Part shown: piece after piece, positions 11,221-24,166 of the stretch
Layout of the letters: every line of letters begins with the position of its first letter
How positions within the stretch are numbered: position 1 is the first letter of the stretch
Assembly: GCA_003993805.1 (NCBI GenBank)
Contig: RSEF01000001.1
Location: 145,287,407 to 145,351,406 of the forward strand
Direction: 5' to 3'
DNA length: 64,000 nucleotides
From: Himantopus leucocephalus
Lineage: Eukaryota > Chordata > Aves > Charadriiformes > Recurvirostridae
Made by a program: the position numbers and the translations under genes
Notes under the pieces: generated by a model
What the model saw: only the letters and a program-made list of their open reading frames with translations
Told to the model about the DNA's origin: nothing
The model's database searches: none

Positions 11221-14200
11221 GAACCATCGAAAAAGAAGGCAATTCTTCACCACTTCTTCCATGGATTTCAAGTTGCATTCTATATAACTGAAATACAGGC
11301 TGATGGAAAAGTGATATAAATATTTTTATTTTAGTTTTGGGGAAGAACAGTGGTTTGGTTTTGGGTTTTTTTGAGCTTGCAAAATTAGCATTCACAAAGC
11401 CAGACAGCCAGGTGTTTTGTCTGTAAGAGATAAGCATCTCATCTTTCTCCCAGCTTTGTTTGACAGATGAGCACTCTCCCATCACTTTCAAGGCATATCA
11501 GCCAAATTGAGATCTTCCAGCTGCACCCTTTGGAGCAGATCAGTAAAATGGTGCATGGGAAGTATACATTAGTAAGGTAGTTGTCTAAAGCATCATTGGA
11601 AATACTTAAATTTGGGAAAAGCTAGCTACAAATATATGATACAGATAATGCCAAATAAGAGCTGGACTGTAGTTACATGGCCTATTTGCTGTATCAGCAA
11701 AGCCAGTTTAGGAAACTTGCTTTACTTTGCCTTCCCCCATGTTCTCAGCAACGTATATTAGGCTTTTTGACACCTTAGAAAGGCAACAGTCACCCTCTGG
11801 AAATCCTGTCCTTTCCACTGACCACAGAGGGAGGCCAGATGACTGGCCTGCACTAGGAGTCAAAGTGCCAGACAGTTAAAACACGGTGATTACAGGAGAG
11901 AGAAACTCTCAGAGGAAGCAAGTGCTGAGGCTGTGCTCTGTTAGGCTGCGAACTTCTGGTGGGTCCTTCCAGGTAAGCTAGCGCTGTATCCGTCAGGCAT
12001 TCAGCACTAAGTCCAGACTCTGACCTGAGCTTTAGAACTGCTGGCAGAAGCCAGATGCCGGCACGTCGTACTTCCTCGCAAAAGCTTTAGCATGCGCAGC
12101 TCTGCTCACGACCCAGCGAGAAGATGGGAAATCTGGGAAATCTACTGAGTTTCAATGGGCAACAACAGGAACGCCTACGAAATCTTTGTGCTCCAAGACC
12201 CAAATACAAACCACAGGAGATAGTGCTGTCTGAGTCCAGATGACAGAACTGTGGGAGACCTAAGTCCACGAGAGATTGGCTTCTGATTTCACTATGACCA
12301 GGTTTTAACTGGGCTTCTGTCATGACATAACCAGACCCTATTATATTCCTTATAACTTTCCAGCTGGCTGTGCAACATTTTTCCTGCTGAAGATATCCTG
12401 GCCTCAGCCAGGAGAAGGCATGATGCTCCAGTTCCACCTTCATTTGCACAGGCTCAACACCGCTCCCTAGTACGTCCTATTCCTCTGTCTCAACCTTCAT
12501 CACTGTCAGGATGTTCGTCAGGCTCCTTTTTTCCATCTTATCATTTCCCCACAAGCCTTGCCTGAAATCTTTATCCTAACACCTCTTGACACATCTGAAC
12601 CACCATATTCTTGTCAGACGTTCTGGTCATCCAGAATCCGGCAACGTGTGCCACACTCCTGTGAAGTGACACATCTTCCATGTCTTGCTTTGACAACTCG
12701 CCACTGGGCAACTGAAGTCTATTTTTAAAAGTGCTAAAAATAATTGTTCTTTTTGTTGTGAATATCAGGATTAAACTGCTCTTCTATGCAAGGAATGTGT
12801 AGGGTTTCCTGGAGGGAGTAGGAGACTTGCTCCGGCAAGGCTATTTTTAGAGCATCCAAGACAAGTTCCATAAACATGTACTAAACAGATTTTTTTGCAA
12901 GTGGAAAGCAGTGCTTTTTAGCACATTTGGTCCTTTCTTTTTTCTAGGTTGGCGTAATTTGCTGTTGGAACTTTCTTCACAAAAGGGAAGAGACTGTTGG
13001 TGGCAACAAGTTCTCCATTGCCACTCTGCCTTTTTTACCTCTATCCTGTGATGGCAAATACACTCCTCTTGCATTTTCAAAGGATATCCCAGGTCTGGAT
13101 ATTATGAACTCAGAGCTACTTTCTTCTGGAGCATTTTTGACAGTCTGCTCCCCCCTGCGAATATGGGGCAAAAGACAGTTGCAGACTGGCTGCAGCAGAA
13201 GCGACCGTACTGCTCTGCTAATACCCTGGTGAGCAAGGGGGGCTGTGAAGCACAGGGGACCAGGCAGATGCCTTTGACAGGCTGGTGTGACTTTCTTCTC
13301 AAGTTATTGGTGACTGTGAGGGGAATTCCATCTCCTCCTCCTTCCCCACATCTGAACTATACCACTGTACTAAATAAATATCCCAGGGAAGAGCTGGAGC
13401 TGGCCACAAACATCTCTGCTACTCGTGGGCTGACGCGCCAAACCTCACTTTTCAGAGAGGTTGCATACAAAGCTCTTCTATTTGCTCTTTCTTGGGGGGA
13501 TATTTTAAAATTATTCTCCAGGCAGCAGTAAAAGCAGTAGCAGATTATGCTAGCCTCCAAGGTAATGAATCCTGTGAAAGAGCCAAGTGGTTTGTCTACA
13601 AAATATTTCGGAACTAGAAGCACCCAGCAGTAGGTGCCACTTAGAAGAGGGCTATTTTCCTAACAAGATTTCCCATGGTGGTCGTGTCAGTTCTCAGTGT
13701 CTTTGTAAGCCCATGGATCTCCTTTGGTAACTTTGGCTCCCTCATGCTGCCATTCTCCCCCGGATGTTGCAGGCTCCAACAGGGCATCCTTGAATACCTC
13801 AGAACTTGATGTTACACAGGATAAAACACCCGCATGCTGTTCGCTGGTAATTTCCTTCATGAGACAAGCTATTTCCCTGCCCAGCTGGGTGTGCTTCCCT
13901 CCAACACCTGCGGTGCAATTCTCCTGCTGGTTGCAGGGTGCTGAATCACACATTTCATATGGGCAACTTCTGCTCTTGCAACTGGCCCAAACTCTTAGGA
14001 AGGATGCTGGTTACATCTTCAAAGACAAGCTGTGCAGTGTGGAAACTCCTTTCCCATTAAACATTTTCCAATGTGGACATTTCCCTTCAAAAATGACCTG
14101 TTAAGATGAGGAGTGAGAGGTGAACCTCTGCTTCTACGCAGAGACCTTATGGGTATTAAGGTTTTGAAAGTTGGTCATCTTCACATCTGTAGTTCCAATT

Positions 14201-14833
14201 TAAACAGGTGATGACTGAAGGAGTGGAAAACAGTGCCCAGTAAATATAAAAATAAATAGAGATAGCAGGGTGAAGGAGGAACAGCGTAGAAATGTCCACT
14301 AAAAATTTAGTGGCACTAGGAGTTGCGACATATGTAGGATTCAGGAAGACAGAGGTGGTGGAATAGTTTCTTATGGATGTTTTGACTTCTGTTACTGACT
14401 TCTATATGAGTATGGCATCGTTAGGAAATTATGGGCAGTTTTCACATCCCCATGGTGCTATGTGGAAGACCAGAGCTTTGATTGTGAGCACTTGCCCAGC
14501 GTTTCAGGAAGGCTCCTGCTCAAGATCTGGTACAAGACAGAAACTTTCTCATATAGCTGCAAGGTATGTTAAGCAGTCTAGGGACATCAGAGAGTGGGTT
14601 ACTCTGCCTGGGCAGAAAGAAATGTTCTATGGTTCATGGAACAAGCTACTGAACTCTCAGAGTCTTCCTGTTTATTGATGAGGAACTCAATGACAGCAAG
14701 CTGAAAGATGTTTGGAATAAGCTAATAAAAACATATTCATGAGGGCAGTAGGAGGGCTGTTCGTAATACCTACATTGTTCGCTCTTGCAATTTTTTTCCC
14801 CACTAGTTACATACCTGAATCACAAATAATGCA

Positions 14834-14925
14834 NTTTGGTTTTTTTGGGGTTTTTTTTGTTTTTTTTTTTTTTTTACATGCACATCTTATTTTCATTTTC
14901 TTTTTTTTTTTCTCTATCCAGCTCT
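14834..14925. repeat. T-rich low-complexity tract with single-N gap
   Basis: A lone N at 14834 is followed by about 90 bases of T runs broken by G or C (for example a run of 17 T at about 14860-14876). No duplicated flank is visible here. The gap seems due to homopolymer sequence alone. Phe-rich frames through this tract are meaningless. Confidence 0.85.
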
Positions 14926-17900
14926 GTGAGCTTTTCCTTTTAACACTTCTGCCTCAACTTTTGGCAACACCTGGATCACATATTTAATTTGCTTTTTATC
15001 TCATCAGCTTGTTAGCTTTAAACAACTGACACACTCCATCAAATGAAGAGAAAAACCAAAACAAGAACCCTATTAACCTCTGTTACCCGTATAAACTAAT
15101 TAACTCTAACCCCTCCCCAATTATCCCTGGAGAGGGGAACCGCTTTTATTAGCTTCCTGCTCTTTTTCCATACCTTCTCCCTGTGGCTGCTTGCCTTGCT
15201 CCTCAGGAGTGAGGTGCTGGTGTGCCCCCCGCCCCCCATCTGCAGCTGCCATTGCAGCCCTGAGGGCTCCCCAAGTGCTGGGCTGCTGCAAGGTGCCGAG
15301 CCCCGCATCCCTGCTCGGCCATGGCGCTCGGAGGAAGGGCGAGAGCCTTGATTTTTCACTACAACTTTTGGTCGCACCTGGCTGTTCGGTCCACAGTCAA
15401 GGGTGGTGACCCTTAGCTTCTGACCTTGGATTATGTTTCAGGTTTTAAATGGGCTTCCCGTCTGCTGATTAAAGCTTGTTTGTTCAAAGCGAAAGGATTA
15501 AAAAGAGTAATTATAAACCTGCTAATTTATGTGATTCTTCATGCTAAACCATGCCTGCGTGCATAGACATCTGTGAGCGCACGTGCCTGGGACAGGTTTT
15601 GTGTGCGTTTGTTTTAAACCTGTGCCAGCAGTGAGGGAGACAAAGATTATTAACTGGCTGCCGTTAGTCCTCTCTGTGCCATATATATGTCAACACACGC
15701 GATCGGTCTTCCTTTTTCATTAAGAACTAAGTAAAAGCAGTGAGGCATTTCAGCATGCTAAGCTCTTGCTTCTGAATTGTTGTTCAAGTAGTAACCTGAT
15801 GTGAAAGGTGAGAGTGACTGTGGCTATCCTCTCCAACTCCACATAGCTTTTTGGTCATCTCTTTCATCAAACACAGCCATAATTACACATTTCCAATGCA
15901 CTATGTACCAAAGACAGATACTGTGCATGTGGAAGCAAATAATGTGGACTCATATCTACTTATCGTATGCAGGCGAAGGGTTTCTCAGCAAGAGTCCAGT
16001 AAAGCAGAAGGCAGCAAGTAGGGGAAACTCTGACGTTTGCAGAAAAGATTGTCAACAGCAGATCTGGGGCTGTAACCATCCTGATGAGTATCACACAAAA
16101 CAAGTGGATCAATTCAAAGCGAGACAGAGGTACAGGGCTCCATTCTCTTGGCACCTCCCTCAGCTATTTTGTGCTGAGGAAGGTGTCAGATGGACAGTCC
16201 TGGAAACTGAGCTCCTTTCTAGAGCTTCACAGGGTGGACAGCCTGATGCAGACCCAACTAAAACTCAAGGCATGATTTATAGTTATCTAGAGGAGCTTTG
16301 GGTTAGGTCCTAACTTGATCCAAAAGTTGCTTGAGGGACTTCTCAACACAATTCATGACCTGGGCCAGAAGAGTTGTTTGGATTAGGATTTGGTGAAGCT
16401 CTGGGTGAGCCAGTGCCCGGACTGGGGTCTGTGGTACCTCTCCAGTATATGCCCACGGTGTACCTAGCGCTGCCGCACACAGACAAGGCGGGCCCAGGCA
16501 GATATGGCCAAAGCACAGGTTCCAGTCAGCCTCATCCTAACACGGTCAATCATAAAAATAACCATATCTCTAAAATATCCAGCTAGCACACTTTGAGGGG
16601 CAACAGGTATTATATTGCTTTTTCTCCTGATAAATACTCCAGACAAGAAAAGGCATCTGGGCTGGCTTTACAGAGCCCACAAGGTTTTGCTTTTGGTTTT
16701 GTTGCCTTCCCACTACCAGCTGAGCAGCAGCGCTGCAGAAACCTGCCTTGCCTTCCTCTCTGTAGGGACGACTCAGGTTTATCCCATCCCAGGGTTTATG
16801 ACACTATACTATTACCACTTAGGTAACTAAAAAAGTAAGGAGTGACTCTGATGTGCATCCATTATAGAAGCGGCCCGTGTTACAGGGAGCCTAGCTTTGA
16901 TGTGCCATTGTGGCCACAGCAAGTCTCTGCCCACTCCATCCGTGTTGGTGAATTTGAGCACTTTTCTTCTAAGGATGCAAAACTGACCCAAATCCAGGCA
17001 GTCCCTCCACCCCCCAACTCACATGAGAGCATCCCTTGGAAAAACAACTCCCAGCCCATCCTCCTCTTTGCTTTTTTTCCTTCCTGTCCATGTTTCCTCT
17101 TACCCGCCCCTGGGACCAGCTCCATGGTACTCAGCCCACTGCTGGATGGAGGTGCTGTGGGAGGGAGCTGGGTGGTCAACGGGGTGGTGTTACCACCTAG
17201 GACGACCCCGACTGCTCCCCATGGCACCTGCCCGCAGGAGGCTCAGCGTGCTGGTGGTGCCAGGGTCTGGCCAAAGCAGCCCCACTCCCATCCCCATGGT
17301 GGTCTCTCTTGCAGTGCATGGGCTTCCTCAGCCTGTGCCAGCATGACGCATGTCCCCATCTTTTGCTCCTTGCTCCGACTGCATGTAAGAGTGCAGCAGC
17401 AGCAAAATTAAGGCAGCAGATTAGAAATGCTAAAAATTTTCAGAGCTCCCTCCCCATCCTCCTCTTTGGGAAACTGCTTTCAATCACTTTATGTACTGAA
17501 AACAAACATGAAAGGAAAAACTCTCCTCTGCCTTCAGTTGTCAGAGCAAAAACTAGAATTCCCTGAGCTCTTTTCAGAAGTGCTAATATTCTCCCCTAGG
17601 CCTTCATTATATCGCACACAGATCTGCAGTCCTCTGCACACAGATAGGGAGGGAACAGCCTTAAAAAAAGTTGGGCCGCTTTATTTATTTATTTATTAAA
17701 AATAAAAACAAAAATTTGCCAGTACCAGCGAACAGCAGATTGGAGAGCGGAATAAAAAGGGAGGCTTTGGTTCCAGCAGCAATCGAACGGGCAATGTTCG
17801 GTCGGTGTGATGGGTGTCCCCTGACCTGGCTCAGAGGGAATACGGCCAATGTGTCCAGGTCCTCATCCTCTACCCTGACGCTTGCAAGGCTCAAAGCAAC

Positions 17901-18099
17901 TGAATTATGTTTCTGTAGGTATCCAGTTCTCTTTCCCTTGCTCCCAGCGGGGATCTCAAACTTCTTCTGCCTGCTGTGACCGAGCAAAATGGTGTGCTCC
18001 CTGCTCCTTGCGCAAGATACCCAATGCATAAATTTCCTTGCTGTTCTCCCTGCAAACCATTTCGATTTTGGCAATGGCACTTCCGCTTCCAGGCTCAAG
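14926..18099. other. Unique non-coding DNA with GC-rich patches
   Basis: GC-rich patch at about 15180-15340. Open frames of up to 189 codons (15801-16313 and 16842-17411 plus) overlap frames on the other strand and match no family that I know. A short (TTTA)n run is at 17682-17699. No transcription unit can be supported. Confidence 0.5.
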
Positions 18100-18560
18100 A
18101 ATATTGTTTGATTGAAATTTGAAATTGAAATTTGTTCTAAGGGAACAAATAGTCCTAAAAGTCAAAATTCCAAGTGGGGCCTATTTGTGATATTTTTAAA
18201 ATCTGGGCAATACCCCCAAATCATTACTAAATTTTCCATCAATCAAAAAGGAATTACTTTCAGTTTGATCAAAATTCTGTTCTCACTTCAACAACAGTGG
18301 AAGTGCTTTGTTCAGGTCGCTTGATCTCATCTCACATTAATTTAGAAAATGTTTCTGCTGAAAGGAAAGCTATTTCCAACAAGAAAATTAAACCATTTGG
18401 TAAGATGAAGTTTAGAATGAAATTTTTTAAATTTACTGGAACACTTCAAAATTATTCTACGAAATAAAATTAAATTGCAATTAACAAATTTGGGGGAGAC
18501 TTTTCAATTTTTAGGAAATCCACCCTTTAACTGGAAAAAATATACTAGGAAATTTCTGAG
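18100..18560. repeat. AT-rich, GAAATT/AATTTC-rich tract
   Basis: Dense in gaaattt/aaattcc words, including the overlapping gaaatttgaaattgaaattt at 18113-18132, with strand-asymmetric A and T runs. It resembles decayed AAATTT-rich interspersed repeats found in sauropsid genomes, but I cannot name a family. No gene is present. Confidence 0.4.
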
Positions 18561-21500
18561 AGTGCAGAGCCAGCTTCAACCCACAGTTAAAGATGCCGTT
18601 CTCTTGCTCATCTCATTTTCCATCTATTTATAATCTGAATGAATCCAGTCTAGGCCTAGCTAAAGTATAACCTGAGATGGGAAAGGGAAACACCTTCAAC
18701 ATGAATGCTCTCTTTTCTCCTCGATGAACAGTTTTGACAGCCACGACGAAAGCATAATATACATATGCAATGACTGTAGGTAATGGGATTGACACAAGAA
18801 GAAATTATCTTCTGTGTTTCTTAACCTTCACAACATCTGTGGTTTCACTTGTACCGAGCATCCCACCTAACACCACTGTCCACGCACTGACATCGTGCGA
18901 GAAAGGAATCTGCTCTGTTGCACCATATGAGTTTACATTTATAACAAAGGGAGTTGTGAATCTCATCTATGGCCAACGGACTTGGAAATCCAACCTCAGA
19001 CTTGACAAAGCCCCATTTTACCAACTTGGGAGTAAATTTCCAGGCCTACACAAACTGGATGCTCTTAGCCAGGCCTTTAGCAATGTAGCTCATGCGACCT
19101 CAGTGGGAAGATGCCAGTTTCCAGATTAAGATCACACTACAATTACTCCTAGTGAAAGGAAATCAAGGTTCAAAGCTAGGCCAAGCTCTACAGCGATACC
19201 TGAGAGAAAGTACTCTGATGGCACCTCTGGAGCCCTGGGAGGTGGGCAGAAGGAGACCTGTGCCCAGGTCCCAGTCCCTGAGGGGTATCCTGTGTGCCTG
19301 CCTGGGCCAACCCTCCCTTCCCCAGAGCCTCTGGAAGGGGTTTGAATAGGGACCCTAATTTGAAGAAACTCCTTTGGTAGCGAGGTACCCATAACCCAGG
19401 GTAATTCAACCCAATGCTAACTGAGGACCAGGCAATGGGACAAGCAGCCAGCGGGTGAAATTCCTCACTAATTCTCGTGTCCTGTCACCCACTTATGAGC
19501 CCCTGTATTTTTTTTCTAGCGTACTACAATCGTGGGTATTGACTAATGGTGCAACCGCACTGGCAGCACCCTCACTCCTGGAATAACTCCAGCACAGAAA
19601 TGACATTTATAACACGCTGCCAGCAGCCATCCACATCAGCCCCCTCAATTTTTAGATCACAGTTTACAGCAGATAGAGGTTTTTTGTCTCTCACTTTATT
19701 CACACTGCCTAAAGAAGAGAGAGAAAAAGGGAAAAAAAAAAGCTCTAAATCATTACTGTATCCAGCCCTTTAAAAAAAAAACCAACAAACAAAACAACCA
19801 TGAAGCACCATTCTAGCCGGGTTTCTCAAACACCCTGGGAAGACATTAACCCTACTGTACCATTGCAGACGTACAATGTGTATGGAAATGAAGATTCATT
19901 TGGATTTCAACTGCTAGCCCAGAGCATCTTTTGGCTTTCTCCAAAGTTAAGTGAGTTAGATGAGTCTAAAATGTCAGTGTCAACACTACAGCACTGGAAA
20001 CAGAGACAGGAATATGTCAATTGCCAGCCTGATTTGAGCCAAACTTCGCAAACAAGACACACCATAAGACATACACCTACGTTCATAGCAAGGCACCTGC
20101 GTCAGGGCAATAACAGAGTTTCCCAAGTGCAGAGCATCCTTCAACTGCCTCTGAGAGCCCTGTGGTTAAAAACTAGATCAACTGCTTCGGTGTGCTATAT
20201 AAATGCTAGCATAACAAACTGGAAGCCTATGTTTAGGGTGAACCTTCAACTCTTAAAAGTTGAAAGTAATTTTAGTGTCGTGTCTCTTGAAACAGTTGGT
20301 TGTGCCAGTGCTGGAAAGCACTGGTTAATTCTAACTCTCCCCAGATGCCATCCCAAAGGTCTGAGCCATTTGTCCACTGTCTGGGACCCAGGATTTGAGT
20401 GGTTTAGCATTTACTGCCATTGGTTCTTCTATGGCTCCACACATATTAGAAAGTATTAGGATAAACGAACTACTTTGAAAACCGGTATTTTGCTTACTGC
20501 TCACTGCTGAGCATCTAATAAGAAAGCCAAGTTTGTTCACTTGCCTCACTGGAGTAATCCTGCGAAAATCAATAATGTAGTCAAGATACAGCCATGCCAT
20601 TCAGAGGGAAGCTGTAGTTCAGTGAGAAGTTGAACATGGCATCCCTCAGGCTGTTTTCCAAGGCCAAAGAATTTTTAATCATCATTACAGCACTGAATGC
20701 ATGCCATGCAACACATGTAATACACCCCCGCACCCCCCCTCCCTTTTCCTTTTACTACAGACAAAAATCTCTCTGAAGCTGAACAAATAACGAACTATAT
20801 TGTTTTCTGATCTATATGATGCCCAGAATATTAACCCTCCAGCCTCAGAAAATATTCAAGACACGGGGCATCAATAAAACATCCTACTTTTTGTAAAGGC
20901 TACTCTTTGGCATGACTGCCTACCTAGAGAATTTGCCTCAAATGATCCTGAAGTACTGATTATAACTTTCTTGCTCTTCTGTTAGATCAATTCTGGCTGA
21001 CAACTGCTCTCAGCTAGTCTCTTCAGTGTTGATTAAGTTTGCTCTTGTAGCTGAGATACAACAAAGGTAAGGCTCACAAGGGGAAGTAATTTCTTTTCCT
21101 AGATGGAGGCCGTCTCTGGACCGAGGTGAAATGGATGGTCTCCTAGGGCAACATGCTGTTCGCAGAAGTGAAATGGCCCTGGTCCTTCTACTGACCTTCC
21201 TCACGCCAGAGCTCTGCAAGGTAGGGTGGCTGCTGCTTCAGAAAAGCAATGGGCGAACGGGTAAGGTATTTCCAAAGAAAGGAGCGGGAAGCATCTGCTC
21301 CCACTGGTGGAGTTGCTGCTTTCAGCCCTCCAGGCTCCACAGGGGTAGCAGATCTGCAGATCTTCCCATCTCAACTCTTGACCCAGCTTTGGCCCCCTTT
21401 TTGCCACAAGCCTTTACTTTTGAAGCAGAAAAAATCATTTTTGCCTGTGCTGCTGAGCAGCTTGAAACAGCAATGTTAATTAGTCCCCCAGACCAGAGTT

Positions 21501-22059
21501 AGAAAAAATGGACAAGCTTTCAGGCACTCAAGTGCTTCTTATTTGATTAAGCTATTTTCTGCAAGTAGAACACATTCAGAATACCCTTTAAAATGGGCAA
21601 CAAATCCAATTAACTGACAGGATCTGAAAGGACAGGGTGAGGAAGGGGAGATAAAGTAAAGTAATAAATTGTAAAAAATGCCTTACATAAAATGAGATGG
21701 ATTTTGGGTGTTTCTTGGTGCGAAAGGAGTGACACAGCCAACAGGAATGGTTGCTGTACGTGTTATGACCTGCTCAGTAAAAGCACTAGTTGATATCTAT
21801 TTAAGAGGTACCAACGGCAAAGCATGGCTGTTCAGTGGGTTCCCAACCAGTCAGTATTCAAATTTAGAGGGGACTACATCATCAAGGGTGGAAGAAGCTG
21901 AAGTTGGATCTCAGAGTCCATCTAGCCTCAGAGCTCATACAAACCACCTGACGTGCTATCACACCCCTGCTGCAAGATGTGGGTAGCATTGCTGAGGCCC
22001 CACTGAAAGGAAGCTGTATAAACAATGCTTCAAATGCTGTTTTTGCAAGGTCAGCATAG
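18561..22059. other. Unique non-coding DNA containing a 219-codon open frame
   Basis: Includes an unusually long uninterrupted plus-strand frame at 19800-20459. It starts at an ATG preceded by an A-rich stretch (A at -3). The translated product has no recognisable domain, signal peptide or repeat, is Ser/Thr/Trp-scattered, and I see no flanking splice architecture. Long frames of this size are expected occasionally by chance in 64 kb, so I do not call it a gene. The rest holds no recognisable feature apart from C-rich and A-rich short runs at 19730-19800 and 20726-20745. Confidence 0.4.
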
Positions 22060-22450
22060 GGTAAGCTGGGGTGCAGCATGCACAGGCACCCTTACTGAAA
22101 TAAAAAACAACTCACTTTTTTACTGCACATAGTACACAGCTTGCTACCCAAAGGGAAAGGTCAAATGTCAAGACATGATTGATATTCTTCACGGATGACA
22201 CAAAGGAAAAGAGGCCCTGCTCTTAACCACAGCACCACAGGCCCAGCAAGAAGGTTTTATTTTCCTGAGGTTGAGGGTAAGATAACTGTGATGCATCCAG
22301 CTGGCAAGGCTGTCAGAGAATCTCCCCAAGGCAGAGTCTGAGCCTACAGACTCCACTGGGCAAGATAAACAGATGTACCAAGCACATACTGAGATCTCCA
22401 TGAGTATACTAATCATGCTGTACACCATGTCTAGGAACAATCCCACTAAG
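22060..22450 (-). mobile_element. Degenerate non-LTR retrotransposon RT fragment (L2/Rex-like)
   Basis: The minus-strand frame from 22446 downward contains a segment ending ISVCAWYICLSCP and then RFSDSLASWMHHSYLTLNLR. It follows the order of the L2/Rex-type reverse transcriptase palm: '..HCYADDTQLYLS.P' then '..L..ISSWM..N.LQLN..KTE'. Next comes GAVVKS, matching the '..VV....RNLGV' strand. The catalytic YADD block is deleted or mutated (C-A-W-Y remains), and later similarity (around 22110-22140, 'CAVKK..VVFYFS' against '..VCK.AFFHLRNI') is in another frame. It is a dead, ancient fragment without ends. The family assignment is by eye, and it is clearly unlike the avian CR1 equivalent. Confidence 0.6.
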
Positions 22451-23225
22451 GTTTATTGCATGGATGCGATGACCTAGATACTTATAAGCAACACAGTAGA
22501 AGGCAGCAGCACGATTCTTCTAGAGTTACCGACAGCATGCTGCAGCCCTATGAAATCACCAGGTGCCAGGTATGATAAATGAGCCCGGCTCTTCACTGTT
22601 AGGTATAGCCTTAGTAGGGCAAGGGAAGAAGCCCAGTGAAAGAGGACAGACTCGGGAGAAATACTAAAGAAATCGTGTTGGCATTATCTTCTCATCCTCC
22701 TTATGTCAAAATCTCCTTCACCCTTCAGCCTCCTTCTTCTCTTCCCCACCGCCAGCCACCAGCAGGGATGAAATAATCAGGTTTAGCAGATGAGCAATAT
22801 TGGCAAGAACATCTGTTTGGAAGTGTACCTTTTCAGCAAGGCTAATTGACTGATTCTAGGATTGAGTGCTTTTTAAAAGGAAAATGTGAATCTGATGCTA
22901 AAACTGAAATTAAAATAATTCACCTTTTATCATCTCAGTATGATGGCAGATAGGAAAACAGGGTCAGCAACTGCCTCCATACTGTAAAATTCATGTTTCC
23001 TGATCTCTCCTTTGCTTTTTACCTTCCATGTACCTGATAACTCTGCTCAGGGTCTGCCAAAGACAGAACATGATTCATCTGAAAGTTACAATCCCTTAAT
23101 TAATGCTAATAAACACCCAAGAGGATCCCATCATAATTAGTGTGGCTCTGTTAAAGTACTGGAGAAAACAGACTACTCTACATGTAGGCTGCTGTACCAT
23201 CAGATTGACAAGCAAGCTGCAAAAC
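22451..23225. other. Unique non-coding DNA
   Basis: No gene seen. The block 22920-23160, with ttaattaatgctaataaac and catcataattag, is AT-rich and free of decayed-repeat words. It is a weak candidate for a conserved element. Confidence 0.45.
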
Positions 23226-23345
23226 TACTTAAAAGCAGCATAGGGCTGAATCCTGCTCCACTTCCACTTACGTCACTGTAGTGATGCTACCACGAGATAC
23301 AGTGGTGTAAGCCACATAGCTCAAGTGATGACTCTGTTTCAGTTA
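23226..23345. repeat. Possible ancient amniote interspersed repeat fragment
   Basis: The order 'gggctgaatcctgctccact', 'tacgtcactgtagtgatgct', 'gagatacagtggtgtaagcc' resembles the widespread sauropsid/amniote sequence of the type 'gattctgctctcacttacac..gtgtaaatc..gagtaactcc'. Similarity is by memory and the family name is not known to me. Confidence 0.35.
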
Positions 23346-24124
23346 AGATTCTGATTTAGTTAAGACTCTAGGACCTGAGAAGGCAGTTGTTCCTAAAACA
23401 CCCCAACCATTCTGGTTGACTAGTACCGACTCTGGCAATACACTACTGGACCAGAGCAGTGACACAAAAACAAGCTGAGTTGTTCAGAGCCAATGTTGCA
23501 CTTTCACTTGTCATTGATCTGCCTTTTGCTGATTAAAAGCAATGCTGAAACTCATCCTGGTTTCCATAGAACAAAATCAAACCTGTGTATGACATGTGGC
23601 TAAAAAGCCACAGCTAGTTGACAGTGTCTGTTAGTGCTGCACGGTATCTACATGTGGGCAGAAATAGATTAAATTTTATTTTATTCTATGATACAAGTGC
23701 TGTGTAGAGTAATATATCCTCACCACTAAATGGGCTACCCCTTCAGTTCTGCTGCCCGGGGCAACGGTCAAATAAGCACACAGAAGAGGCCTGCCCGGAC
23801 ATTAGACACCCATGGAGTGAGTTAGATATGCTCATATTCTGCAAGGGATTCAGAGCACCAGGAAAAAGGCCATTCAGCATCCCACAGCCAGCATGTTCAG
23901 AATTCAAAAAGATTAAACCCAACAATGATAGACAGCTCCAATGAGTATTTTTAAATGGCGGTTTGCAACGCGAACGGTGTAGTGCAGATTTTATTAACTA
24001 ACTTTTAGTTAATTTACTGTCCAGGGGGATTCAACAATCAAGAGACTGCTCTTTTCAAGTGAGTTAAAATACCGCACTGGCAAACCTTAGGTAAGCATAT
24101 TCCCACTGTGTCTTTTAACAGTGT
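23346..24124. other. Unique non-coding DNA
   Basis: No gene, RNA or named repeat recognised. Confidence 0.5.
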
Positions 24125-24166
24125 CGAGCAGCTTGGGGGGGNNNNNNNCGAGCAGCTGGGGGGGGG
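24125..24166. repeat. Short duplication around 7-N gap, probable assembly artefact
   Basis: cgagcagctt plus a G run (24125-24141) is repeated as cgagcagctg plus a longer G run (24149-24166) on the other side of seven Ns (24142-24148). The gap sits in poly-G followed by poly-A, a difficult sequence context. Confidence 0.8.

Larger units (their letters stand above)
10715..14833. other. Unique non-coding DNA with two small tandem duplications
   Basis: Largely AT-rich without recognisable genes. The longest frames (12087-12449 minus, 13163-13531 plus, 13724-14104 plus, all 120-126 codons) show no protein family features. Contains the tandem duplications listed at 10802 and 11174. Confidence 0.5.
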
